Positions 16,385 through 24,274 of a DNA stretch of 64,000 nt are shown piece after piece. The DNA comes from Chryseobacterium sp. 3008163 (GTDB lineage Bacteria; Bacteroidota; Bacteroidia; Flavobacteriales; Weeksellaceae), in contig NZ_CP033070.1 in the NCBI RefSeq assembly GCF_003669035.1, forward strand, positions 2,790,001 through 2,854,000. The letters are read 5' to 3'. Both the position numbers and the translations under genes were made by a program. The notes beneath the pieces were generated by a model. It made no database searches, was not told where the DNA came from, and worked only from the letters and a program-made list of their open reading frames with translations. Within the stretch, counting starts at the first letter, position 1. The number at the start of each line of letters is the position of its first letter.

Positions 16385-17626
16385 TGCTTGTTGTTTTTCT
16401 GCTTTAATGAAATTCGCAAGGTTTACGATTGCAGTGTCGTGTATTCTTACAAACGTATTCTTTTTGTCCCAAACGTAACCTGCCAAAACAGCACAGATTT
16501 TTCTTTTCACATCAGGGTTTTCCGGCTGATGGAAAAATAATTCTTGAAGATTCCCGGTGTACCATTCCTTCACATAAGTTGTGAAAACGTTGACGCCGTA
16601 CAATATATAATCTGCAAATTCTGTTTGCCAGTCTACTTTTTCACCGTTTAATTGTCGAATTGCCAATTTTGCTGCAGTCATTCCGCCTTCGGTGGCAAAT
16701 GCCATTCCTGAGGAGAAAACAGGATCAAGGAATTCTGAAGCATTTCCAGTCAATGCAAATCCGTCTCCGAATAATTTTTTCACTGAACAGGAATAATCTT
16801 TCAGATGTCTCGGTTCAAATAAAAATTCCACATCTCCGAAACGTTTTACGTAATAATCGGAAAGTGAAATTGCTTTTCTCAAAGCTTCAGTCGTATCGCC
16901 GTTTTCAGATAATTTTTCAATATAATCAGTCGGGCCAACTATTCCTATGCTTGTATTTCCATTAGAAAAAGGGATTACCCAAAGCCAAACTTCGGTTTCA
17001 ATAATATCAAATGAAATTAAAGTTCCCTCTTCACCATCTTCTCTGTTAATATCCTCAACATGTGCAAAAATAGCAGAATGCGGAGACAGTTTCGAAGGTT
17101 TTTCTAAATCTAAAAGTTTCGGCAAAACTCTTCCGTAACCGCTCGAGTCAATCACGAATTTTGCATGGATTTCTTTAGTTTTTCCGTCTTTGTTTTTTAC
17201 GGTTGTGATAGAATCGGTTCCATTAAATTCAATGCCAATCACTTCAGTTTCAAATTCAAGATCAACTCCTTTATTAATCACTTCCTGAGCCAAAGTATTG
17301 TCGAAATCAGCTCTCGGAACCTGCCACGTCCAGTCCCAGCCTTTCCCGAATTTGTTGCTGAAATCAAAAATGCAGACTTCGTTTCCACGCATAAAACGTG
17401 CTCCGAGTTTCTTTTCGAAGCCCATTTTATCTAACGCAGGAAACAATCCGGCCTCGTCAAAATGATCCATCACTCGCGGTATAAGGCTTTCGCCAACTAC
17501 AAGTCGAGGGAATTTTGTCTTTTCGACTACCTTTACATTGATCCCATTCTTCTTCAGATAAGCAGAAGATACGCATCCGGAAGGTCCAGCTCCAATTACT
17601 AAAACATCAACAATTTCTTTGTCCAT
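16382..17626 (-). CDS. FAD-dependent halogenase-like oxidoreductase
   Basis: A 414-residue flavoprotein of the tryptophan-halogenase/geranylgeranyl-reductase superfamily. The FAD-binding loop is VLVIGAGPSGCVSSAYL at residues 8-24. A WLWVIP sequence near 210 matches the WxWxIP motif typical of flavin-dependent halogenases. The second FAD motif is FALTGNASEFLDPVFSSG near 290-307. Natural flexirubins can carry ring chlorine or methyl groups, so ring halogenation or hydroxylation is plausible but unproven. It is transcribed opposite to the neighbouring flexirubin genes and diverges from the ammonia-lyase, whose -33 element overlaps its start codon. Confidence 0.82.
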   Translation of the reverse strand: MDKEIVDVLVIGAGPSGCVSSAYLKKNGINVKVVEKTKFPRLVVGESLIPRVMDHFDEAGLFPALDKMGFEKKLGARFMRGNEVCIFDFSNKFGKGWDWTWQVPRADFDNTLAQEVINKGVDLEFETEVIGIEFNGTDSITTVKNKDGKTKEIHAKFVIDSSGYGRVLPKLLDLEKPSKLSPHSAIFAHVEDINREDGEEGTLISFDIIETEVWLWVIPFSNGNTSIGIVGPTDYIEKLSENGDTTEALRKAISLSDYYVKRFGDVEFLFEPRHLKDYSCSVKKLFGDGFALTGNASEFLDPVFSSGMAFATEGGMTAAKLAIRQLNGEKVDWQTEFADYILYGVNVFTTYVKEWYTGNLQELFFHQPENPDVKRKICAVLAGYVWDKKNTFVRIHDTAIVNLANFIKAEKQQA

Positions 17627-17652
17627 TTGTTTAATAAAACTTTTTATCTTTG
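17626..17652 (+). promoter_or_regulatory. Full -33/-7 promoter of the ammonia-lyase operon
   Basis: TTTG at 17626-17629 and TATCTTTG at 17645-17652, 15 bases apart, the best complete Bacteroidetes promoter in the window. The -33 box overlaps the start codon of the divergent halogenase-like gene, so the two starts may compete. Confidence 0.65.
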
Positions 17653-17710
17653 CGCAAAATTAGTGACAATTAATTATATTTTACAAAATTATCTCTTATT
17701 ACTTTAATTA

Positions 17711-19228
17711 ATGAAAATAAATAAATTTTTAGAACTGAAAGATTTTCAGAGAATTATTATTGAAAACGAAAGCATAGAATTAGATCCATCACTTCTCCAA
17801 AGAGTGAATGAGAGTTTTTCTTTTCTGAAAGAATTTTCAAAAAATAAAGTAATTTATGGTGTGAATACAGGTTTCGGACCGATGGCTCAGTTCAAAATCA
17901 GTGATGAAGATACACACCAGCTTCAATATAATCTGATCAGAAGTCACTCTTCGGGTATCGGAAATCCGCTTCCGGCAGATGAAGTGAAAGCTTGTATGTT
18001 GGCAAGATTAAACACTTTGTCATTAGGGAATTCAGGAGTTCATGAATCTGTTGTGAATTTACTTAAAGAATTAATAAACAGAGATGTTACGCCACTGATT
18101 TTCGAACATGGCGGAGTAGGAGCAAGTGGTGATTTAGTACAGTTAGCCCATTTAGCTTTAGTATTAATTGGCGAAGGCGAAGTTTTTTATAAAGGCGAAA
18201 GAAAATCGACCAAAAAAGTTTTTGAAATTGAAGGCTTAGAGCCGATTCAGGTGGAGATCCGCGAAGGCTTAGCTTTAATGAACGGAACTTCGGTTATGTC
18301 TGGAATTGGAATTGTAAATGCATACAAAGCCAATCAGTTAACTGAAATTTCAATTAAATTATCTTGCGCTATCAACGAAATTGTTCAGGCTTACGATGAT
18401 CATTTTTCGGAAGTACTGAACGGAACAAAACTTCACGTAGGTCAGCAAAAAATCGCAGAAAAAATGCGTGTTCATCTGTCAGATAGTAAGTTGATCAGAA
18501 AAAGAGCCGATCATTTATATACTCATTTTGAGGAGCAAGAAAAGGTTTTCAAAGAAAAAGTACAGGAATATTACTCGTTAAGATGTATTCCTCAAATTTT
18601 AGGACCCGTCTTAGATACGTTAGAATATACCGAGAAAGTTTTAGAAAACGAAATCAACTCGGCAAACGATAACCCGATCATCAACGTGGCAGACCAGCAC
18701 GTTTACCATGGCGGAAATTTCCACGGAGATTATATTTCTTTGGAAATGGATAAGCTAAAAATTGTGGTGACGAAACTCACAATGTTGGCAGAAAGACAAT
18801 TGAATTACCTTTTAAATTCAAAAATCAACGAAATCTTGCCTCCTTTCGTAAATTTAGGTAAATTAGGTTTTAATTTCGGGATGCAGGGCGTTCAGTTTAC
18901 AGCAACTTCTACAACGGCGGAAAGCCAGATGTTATCGAACCCGATGTACGTTCATAGTATACCTAATAATAATGATAATCAGGACATTGTAAGCATGGGA
19001 ACGAATGCTGCGGTGATTTGCAGAAAAGTAATTGAAAATGCGTTTGAAGTTTTGGCAATCGAAGCCATTACAGTCGTTCAGGCAATTGAATATTGCGGGT
19101 ATCAGGATAAAGTTTCATCTAAAACAAAAGAATTGTATGATGATATCAGACAATTAATCCCGGCTTTTTCGGATGACATGGTAATGTACCCGTATCTTCA
19201 AAAAGTGAAGGATTATTTGAAGAAATAA
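17711..19228 (+). CDS. Tyrosine ammonia-lyase (flexirubin starter unit)
   Basis: Removes ammonia from tyrosine to give 4-coumarate, the aromatic starter of flexirubin. A 505-residue member of the MIO-cofactor lyase family. Ala138-Ser139-Gly140 in GGVGASGDLVQLAHLAL self-cyclise to the electrophilic cofactor. YGVNTGFGPMAQ near residues 49-60 holds the catalytic tyrosine, and PNNNDNQDIVSMGTN near 415-430 is the conserved C-terminal motif. The selectivity pair is Ser78-His79 (RSHSSG), which looks histidase-like. By my recollection the characterised F. johnsoniae TAL has the same pair and very similar sequence, so TAL is preferred. No hut genes are nearby. Confidence 0.92.
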   Translation: MKINKFLELKDFQRIIIENESIELDPSLLQRVNESFSFLKEFSKNKVIYGVNTGFGPMAQFKISDEDTHQLQYNLIRSHSSGIGNPLPADEVKACMLARLNTLSLGNSGVHESVVNLLKELINRDVTPLIFEHGGVGASGDLVQLAHLALVLIGEGEVFYKGERKSTKKVFEIEGLEPIQVEIREGLALMNGTSVMSGIGIVNAYKANQLTEISIKLSCAINEIVQAYDDHFSEVLNGTKLHVGQQKIAEKMRVHLSDSKLIRKRADHLYTHFEEQEKVFKEKVQEYYSLRCIPQILGPVLDTLEYTEKVLENEINSANDNPIINVADQHVYHGGNFHGDYISLEMDKLKIVVTKLTMLAERQLNYLLNSKINEILPPFVNLGKLGFNFGMQGVQFTATSTTAESQMLSNPMYVHSIPNNNDNQDIVSMGTNAAVICRKVIENAFEVLAIEAITVVQAIEYCGYQDKVSSKTKELYDDIRQLIPAFSDDMVMYPYLQKVKDYLKK

Positions 19229-19242
19229 GTGGTTTGAAAATG

Positions 19243-19285
19243 AAAACCCGAAGGGTTCAATATGAATAGCCGCAGGTGAAACCTA
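19243..19285 (+). repeat. Dispersed repeat with a cccgaaggg hairpin
   Basis: AACCCGAAGGGTT (a small perfect hairpin) followed by AATAGCCGCAGGTGAAACCT. This pair of motifs is familiar from intergenic regions of flavobacteria. It lies in the 126-base gap between the ammonia-lyase and the ketoreductase; the rest of the gap is featureless. Confidence 0.5.
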
Positions 19286-19354
19286 TGACAATGAATCAAA
19301 TTACAAAAGTGTTCAACAATTGGATACCGATCAGATAAAAAAAATATAACACAT

Positions 19355-20086
19355 ATGAAATGTGCAATCATAACAGGTGGTTCCCGCGGAATCGGAAGAG
19401 CAATCTGTATAAAACTAGCTGAGGAGAAAAATTATCATATTTTAATTAATTATACTTCAAACGAAGCTGCAGCCAAGGAAACTTTAGCTAAAGTGGAAGA
19501 GCTGGGTTCTACAGGAGAAATTCTTAAATTCGATGTAGGTAATGCCGAAGAAACCCAGAAAGTTTTAAATGAATGGCAAGAAAACAATCCAAAAGCTATC
19601 GTTGAGGTTATCGTCAATAATGCCGGAATTACAAGAGACGGATTATTCATGTGGATGCCAAGCGAAGATTGGAATTCTGTGATTAACACGAGTTTAAATG
19701 GATTTTATAACGTGACCAATTTCTTCATTCAGAAATTATTGAGAAACAAATACGGCAGAATTATCAATATGGTTTCTGTTTCCGGAGTGAAAGGAACTGC
19801 GGGACAAACCAATTATTCAGCCGCAAAAGGTGCTTTAGTCGGAGTTACAAAAGCTTTGGCTCAGGAAGTTGCTAAAAGAAATATTACAGTAAACGCTGTT
19901 GCTCCCGGTTTCATTAAAACAGATATGACGCAGGATTTCAACGAAGACGAACTGAAAGCTATGATTCCCGCCAACCGATTTGGTGAAGCGGAAGAAGTGG
20001 CAGATTTAGTCGCATTTTTAGCATCAAAAAAATCTTCCTACATCACAGGAGAAATTATTAATATTAACGGAGGAATTTATTCGTAA
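19355..20086 (+). CDS. 3-oxoacyl-ACP reductase (FabG-like)
   Basis: An NADPH-dependent short-chain reductase of 243 residues that would reduce the beta-keto group of the growing polyene on its ACP. The cofactor loop is ITGGSRGIGRAI at residues 5-16, the NNAG motif is in VIVNNAGITRDG, the active Ser is in MVSVSGVKGTAG, and Tyr-Lys is in TNYSAAKGAL. The C-terminal ITGEIININGG is typical of FabG. It lies between the ammonia-lyase and ketosynthase genes and is followed by a hairpin repeat. It corresponds to the ketoreductase of aryl-polyene clusters. Confidence 0.92.
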   Translation: MKCAIITGGSRGIGRAICIKLAEEKNYHILINYTSNEAAAKETLAKVEELGSTGEILKFDVGNAEETQKVLNEWQENNPKAIVEVIVNNAGITRDGLFMWMPSEDWNSVINTSLNGFYNVTNFFIQKLLRNKYGRIINMVSVSGVKGTAGQTNYSAAKGALVGVTKALAQEVAKRNITVNAVAPGFIKTDMTQDFNEDELKAMIPANRFGEAEEVADLVAFLASKKSSYITGEIININGGIYS

Positions 20087-20091
20087 AATAA

Positions 20092-20164
20092 TGTGCCAAT
20101 ATAACAATGTATCAGTTTATCAATGTTTAAAATTGTTACATTGCTAGACTGATACATTGTTAAA
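20092..20164 (+). repeat. ACP-bracketing hairpin repeat, copy 1
   Basis: A near-perfect inverted repeat: 22-base arms 20105-20126 and 20138-20159 with two mismatches and an 11-base loop. It fills the gap between the ketoreductase and ketosynthase genes. Related copies are at 21681, 34160 and 34523 and nowhere else that I can find in the window. Confidence 0.8.
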
Positions 20165-20173
20165 TTTAAAAAG

Positions 20174-21394
20174 ATGGAAAATAGGGTAGTCATTACCGGA
20201 ATGGGAATTTATTCTTGCATCGGAACTTCTTTGGAAGAAGTGAAAGAATCCCTGTATCAAGGTAAATCTGGAATTGTTTTAGTTGATGAAAGAAAGGAAT
20301 TTGGTTTCAGATCTGGTTTATCCGGAGTTGTTCCGAAACCTGATTTGAAGAATCATCTTAACAGACGCCAGCGTGTAAGCATGGGCGAGGAAAGCGAATA
20401 TGCTTATGTCGCAACCCTTGATGCTTTAAAGCAAGCCAATATCGACCAGGATTTTTTAGACCAAAATGAGGTCGGAATTTTATATGGAAACGATAGTGTT
20501 TCAAAAGCAGTTGTAGAATCTATCGACATTGCGAGGGAAAAAAAAGATACGACTTTAATGGGTTCAGGAGCGATTTTCAAATCGATGAATTCCACTGTGA
20601 CGATGAATCTTTCTACGATTTTTAAATTAAGAGGAATCAATTTAACCATCAGCGCAGCGTGTGCAAGCGGTTCTCATTCTTTAGGGTTGGCTTATATGAT
20701 GATTAAAAACGGTTTTCAGGACATCATCGTTTGCGGTGGTGCTCAGGAAACCAATAAATATTCGATGGCGAGTTTTGATGGTTTGGGCGTTTTTTCGGTA
20801 AGAGAAGATGAACCGACCAAGGCATCAAGACCTTTTGATTCTGAAAGAGACGGCTTAATTCCAAGTGGTGGAGCGGCTTCTTTAATTGTTGAAAGTTTAG
20901 AATCTGCACAAAAAAGAGGCGCAACTATTTTAGGAGAAATCGTAGGTTATGGTTTTTCTTCAAACGGAGCTCATATTTCTACACCCAATGTTGAGGGGCC
21001 ATCTTTGGCCATGAACCGAGCTTTAAAACAATCAGGTTTAGATGTGAAAGATATTGATTACATCAATGCTCATGCGACTTCAACGCCAATTGGTGATGGG
21101 AATGAAGCGAAAGCAATTCACGAAATTTTTGGAAGTGAAGTGCCGGTGAGTTCTACAAAATCGATGACCGGTCATGAATGCTGGATGGCGGGTGCAAGTG
21201 AAGTGATTTACTCCATTCTGATGATGCAGAACGATTTTGTAGCTCCTAATATCAATCTGGAAAACCCCGATGAAGACGCCAAAAAGATTAATTTAATCTC
21301 CGAAACTAAAAATCAAAAAATTGACGTATTTTTGTCGAATTCTTTCGGATTCGGAGGAACAAATTCTGCATTAATCGTTAAAAAATTTGAATAA
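20174..21394 (+). CDS. Beta-ketoacyl-ACP synthase (FabF-like)
   Basis: A 406-residue condensing enzyme that extends ACP-bound chains. The catalytic Cys163 is in TISAACASGSHS, the first His is in NAHATSTPIGDG near residue 298, the second His is in SMTGHECWMAG near 332, and the C-terminal FGGTNSALI loop is intact. HATSTP replaces the usual HGTSTP. It is followed after seven bases by an ACP gene, and this KS-ACP pair is enclosed by hairpin repeats. In flexirubin and aryl-polyene clusters several KS proteins share initiation and elongation; which step this one takes is not clear from sequence. Confidence 0.9.
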   Translation: MENRVVITGMGIYSCIGTSLEEVKESLYQGKSGIVLVDERKEFGFRSGLSGVVPKPDLKNHLNRRQRVSMGEESEYAYVATLDALKQANIDQDFLDQNEVGILYGNDSVSKAVVESIDIAREKKDTTLMGSGAIFKSMNSTVTMNLSTIFKLRGINLTISAACASGSHSLGLAYMMIKNGFQDIIVCGGAQETNKYSMASFDGLGVFSVREDEPTKASRPFDSERDGLIPSGGAASLIVESLESAQKRGATILGEIVGYGFSSNGAHISTPNVEGPSLAMNRALKQSGLDVKDIDYINAHATSTPIGDGNEAKAIHEIFGSEVPVSSTKSMTGHECWMAGASEVIYSILMMQNDFVAPNINLENPDEDAKKINLISETKNQKIDVFLSNSFGFGGTNSALIVKKFE

Positions 21395-21401
21395 AAAAAA
21401 C

Positions 21402-21656
21402 ATGGAAAGAGAAAAAATTGTTGCCATTGCTAATGATTTTTTAATCAATGAGTTTGAGGTAGATGGTGATGAGATCAGCAATGATGCCCATTTCAAGAAA
21501 ACTTTGGGCTTAGACAGTTTAGATTATATTGATTTGGTGGTGGTCATCGAGTCCAGTTTTGGTGTGAAATTAGGAGAAGCCGATTTCAAAAACATCGTTA
21601 CTTTCGATGATTTCTACTCGACAATTGAAAACAAAATCACTGAGAAAAAAGCTTAA
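21402..21656 (+). CDS. Acyl carrier protein 1
   Basis: An 84-residue acyl carrier protein. The phosphopantetheine site is Ser39 in LGLDSLDYIDLV. It is acidic with the usual four-helix pattern. The start is ATG 21402; the frame opens 15 bases earlier at a TTG that overlaps the ketosynthase stop. It probably carries either the aromatic starter or the growing polyene. It is flanked downstream by hairpin repeat copy 2. Confidence 0.92.
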   Translation: MEREKIVAIANDFLINEFEVDGDEISNDAHFKKTLGLDSLDYIDLVVVIESSFGVKLGEADFKNIVTFDDFYSTIENKITEKKA

Positions 21657-21680
21657 TTATCGACTAATATTTACTTTAAA

Positions 21681-21763
21681 AATGTAGCAATATAACAGTT
21701 TAGCAATGTACCAATGAGAATAAATTTGTTACATTACTGAATTGATAAATTGGTGAATTGTAT
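21681..21763 (+). repeat. ACP-bracketing hairpin repeat, copy 2
   Basis: A diverged copy of the repeat at 20092: the AATGTAGCAATATAACAG...TAGCAATGTACCAAT half faces TTGTTACATTACTGAATTGATA. It fills the gap between ACP1 and the acyltransferase and ends two bases before its ATG. Confidence 0.65.
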
Positions 21764-21765
21764 TT

Positions 21766-22650
21766 ATGAACAAGTGGAAAGGCAAGTCTAAAGGCTCAAT
21801 TTTAGGATACAGAATCTTTGTTTGGTGCATTAGAAATATGGGAATCCGCAGTTCTTATTTTGTTCTTTATTTCGTTGCAACTTACTATTCCCTTTTCGAG
21901 AAGAAAAGCAATCATTACATTTCTTATTACTTTCAAAAAAGATTAAACTATGGATATTGGAAATCAAAATTTTCAGTATTCAAAAGCTATTTTACATTTG
22001 GGACGGTTTTGATTGATAAGACTGCTATTTCTGCAGGTTTAAGAGATAAATACACCTACGAATTCGACGGAATAGAAAATCTCAGAAGCCTTTTAGCCGA
22101 AAAAAAGGGTGGTGTTCTTATTAGCGCGCACATCGGAAATTTCGAAATTGCAGAACATTTTTTTGCCGAAATTGATTTCGATTGTCAGATTAATTTAGTT
22201 ACTACAGATCAGGAAGTTACAGTCATTAAAGAATATCTTGAAAGTGTTTCTGTAAAGAAAAGCAACATCAAATTCATTTATGTAAAAGATGACATGTCGC
22301 ATATTTTCGACATCAATGAAGCTTTGTCAAAAAACGAATTGATTTGCTTTACAGGTGACCGTTATTTTGAAGGTTCAAAATTTCTTGAGGGAGATTTATT
22401 AGGGAAAAGTGCAAAATTTCCTGCAGGTCCGTTCCTTATTGCTTCCAGATTGGGCGTTCCGGTTGTTTATGTCTATGTGATGAAAGAAAAAAATCTTCAT
22501 TATCATTTGTATGCTAGAGTTGCGGAAAACGTGAAAAAACGCGATGCACAGGGGCTTTTAAATTCTTATACTCAAAACCTTGAATCAATGATTCAAAAAT
22601 ATCCGCTTCAATGGTTCAACTATTTCGATTTTTGGGATGATATTGATTAA
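21766..22650 (+). CDS. LpxL/HtrB-like acyltransferase
   Basis: A 294-residue membrane-associated acyltransferase of the lipid A late-acylation (LpxL/HtrB) family. One N-terminal hydrophobic segment (about residues 24-44) precedes the catalytic motif HIGNFE in GGVLISAHIGNFEIAE near residue 120. GDR in CFTGDRYFEGSK near 200 is the usual glycerol-phosphate-type second motif. In aryl-polyene and flexirubin clusters such proteins are thought to transfer the polyene acyl chain to its alcohol partner. It ends the first plus-strand block. Confidence 0.87.
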   Translation: MNKWKGKSKGSILGYRIFVWCIRNMGIRSSYFVLYFVATYYSLFEKKSNHYISYYFQKRLNYGYWKSKFSVFKSYFTFGTVLIDKTAISAGLRDKYTYEFDGIENLRSLLAEKKGGVLISAHIGNFEIAEHFFAEIDFDCQINLVTTDQEVTVIKEYLESVSVKKSNIKFIYVKDDMSHIFDINEALSKNELICFTGDRYFEGSKFLEGDLLGKSAKFPAGPFLIASRLGVPVVYVYVMKEKNLHYHLYARVAENVKKRDAQGLLNSYTQNLESMIQKYPLQWFNYFDFWDDID

Positions 22651-22660
22651 TTTTCAATAT

Positions 22661-22754
22661 TTTTTAGGGCAGCTTTTCCGCCTTCCGCTCCCAATCTTTT
22701 TTGCCAAAGCTTTTCCCAAAGCGAAAAAAGGATTTCCGCTCAAGTCGGGCTGCA
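22661..22754 (+). repeat. Dispersed repeat B, copy 1
   Basis: GGGCAGCTTTTCCG, CTTCCGCTCCCAATC, then GGATTTCCGCTC and AAGTCGGGCTGCA; near-identical blocks recur at 41011-41123. It starts about ten bases after the acyltransferase stop. The rest of the 321-base gap to 22972 has no gene: 22790-22860 holds repeat-like GGAATCTAAGGAATCTCG and GGAATGACAAAC, then an AT-rich promoter region. Confidence 0.75.
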
Positions 22755-22949
22755 ACAGAGTAAACATAGAATTAAAACTCAATTTAAAGCTTACGATTTA
22801 TTCTGGAATCTAAGGAATCTCGTTTGAATTCCTATGGAATGACAAACTTTGCGTATAAGTTGTCTCTAAAATTAAAACACACATCAAAAAAAAGAAATTT
22901 CATAAGCTACGAGTATAAATTATGTTCTTAAAAACCCCTTTATTTTCGA

Positions 22950-22957
22950 TATATTTG
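22950..22957 (+). promoter_or_regulatory. -7 element (TATATTTG)
   Basis: An exact TAnnTTTG 14 bases before ATG 22972. Confidence 0.45.
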
Positions 22958-22971
22958 ATAAAAATAAAAGT

Positions 22972-23241
22972 ATGAGCGTTAAAGTAAGGTTTTATTCCTA
23001 CGATATAGAATTTGAGTTTGAGAACTCTGTGGAGTTTCCTGTTGCGCCTGCAGTAGGTGATGAGGTGAACCTGATTTCATTTTTTAAATATAAAACTTCC
23101 GAAAGATTAGAATATGTCAATAATGTGGAAGATCTTTATCTGTATGAAAATGCGTTGGTTACCGAACGTACTTGGTGCAAAGACATAGAGAAAGATGAGG
23201 TATATTTATTGATTCATTTAAAGTATAAAAGGAGAAAATAA
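22972..23241 (+). CDS. Small hypothetical protein
   Basis: An 89-residue acidic, aromatic-rich protein with a beta-rich pattern (VKVRFYSYDIEFEFENSVEF, LLIHLKYKRRK). No signal peptide, membrane segment or recognised family. It has its own -7 element and is followed 50 bases later by the GNAT acetyltransferase on the same strand, with which it may be cotranscribed. Confidence 0.65.
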   Translation: MSVKVRFYSYDIEFEFENSVEFPVAPAVGDEVNLISFFKYKTSERLEYVNNVEDLYLYENALVTERTWCKDIEKDEVYLLIHLKYKRRK

Positions 23242-23291
23242 TTCGTACTTAGTATTTCTATTTATTTTTTACACAATCTTTAAGAAATCAA

Positions 23292-23807
23292 ATGAGAACA
23301 CCGCCCTATTCTAGTTTTCCTATAGTTTCAAATGAAAACATCACGCTGAGAAATATTACATCCGCTGATATGCCGGCTCTTATTGAAATCTCTTTTTACG
23401 ATGCCGTAAAAGCAACAACTGTAGAAATAGCAGAAGAAATGCAGAATAAAATCAACCAGGATTATATTACTGGAAATTCTATTCATTGGGGGATTGCAGA
23501 GAATTCTACAAATAATATTGTAGGTACTTGTGGCTACTATCGAGGCTTCGAAAACAACGGTGGTGAACTGGGTTGCATTTTGCTCTCAGAATCACAAGGA
23601 AAAGGTTACATGACGCAGGCTCTCTCATTAGCGATAGATTATGGATTACAAGAAATTGGCCTTGACCGTATTTGGGCAGTAACCAATAGAGACAATCATC
23701 GGGCCGTTCAGCTTTTGGAAAGACTTAACTTTAAAAAAATCAATAATACTCAACTTGAAGACCATGATGTAGAGTATGAATTGAGAAAACTTGACCTCAT
23801 AGATTAA
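23292..23807 (+). CDS. GNAT acetyltransferase (RimJ/RimL type)
   Basis: A 171-residue N-acetyltransferase that would use acetyl-CoA on a protein or small-molecule amine. The start ITLRNITSADMPALIEI is typical of the RimJ/RimL subfamily. The acetyl-CoA loop is in LLSESQGKGYMTQALSLAI (Q-x-x-G-x-G-like), and motif B is GLDRIWAVTNRDNHRAVQLLERLNFKK. Substrate cannot be told. A shared terminator follows. Confidence 0.87.
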   Translation: MRTPPYSSFPIVSNENITLRNITSADMPALIEISFYDAVKATTVEIAEEMQNKINQDYITGNSIHWGIAENSTNNIVGTCGYYRGFENNGGELGCILLSESQGKGYMTQALSLAIDYGLQEIGLDRIWAVTNRDNHRAVQLLERLNFKKINNTQLEDHDVEYELRKLDLID

Positions 23808-23832
23808 ATCTAAAATTTCGGTATTTACAAAC

Positions 23833-23861
23833 AAAGCTGCCCAAAACTGAGCAGCTTTTAT
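23833..23861. terminator. Bidirectional terminator
   Basis: AAAGCTGC (23833-23840) pairs with GCAGCTTT (23851-23858), followed by TTATTCTG; A-rich on the other side. It lies between the convergent acetyltransferase and the 107-residue hypothetical. Confidence 0.75.
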
Positions 23862-23869
23862 TCTGTCTA

Positions 23870-24193
23870 TTAAATTTGATCTTTTAAGATAATCAAAAGC
23901 TCTTTACTTGTAAGACGTACTCTTTCCCATAAGCCATGCCTTAATTGGTGAGTATAGAATAATTTTTTAATATCAATTTCGTCTATTAATTTTTTTAGCT
24001 CAAAAAATAAACTGCTTATCTCTTGATCATTTAAATAACTTTCAATCATAAATGTAGCATCTTCAAATTCCAAAAGAAGTTCTTCAGCATTAGTATATTT
24101 TTCATCTTTAAATAAATTGTGAATATATTCTTCTTGCTCAGATGCATCTTTTGAAAGAATTGTAAGTGATTGTATTAGTAAATTATCTTTCAT
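23870..24193 (-). CDS. Small hypothetical protein
   Basis: A 107-residue, all-helical, acidic protein (EQEEYIHNLFKDEKYTNAEELLLEFEDATFMIESYL), with no signal peptide or membrane segment. No family recognised. It stands alone between two terminators. Confidence 0.6.
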   Translation of the reverse strand: MKDNLLIQSLTILSKDASEQEEYIHNLFKDEKYTNAEELLLEFEDATFMIESYLNDQEISSLFFELKKLIDEIDIKKLFYTHQLRHGLWERVRLTSKELLIILKDQI

Positions 24194-24222
24194 CAGTACT
24201 TAAAACAGCTTCTAAATTAAAC

Positions 24223-24250
24223 AAAAAAGTGAGACATTTCTGCCTCACTT
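24223..24250 (-). terminator. Terminator of the M16 peptidase gene
   Basis: On the minus strand AAGTGAG (24250-24244) pairs with CTCACTT (24233-24227), followed by a run of T's, 25 bases past the peptidase stop. Confidence 0.8.
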
Positions 24251-24274
24251 CAAACAATTTATATTAATGAAAAA

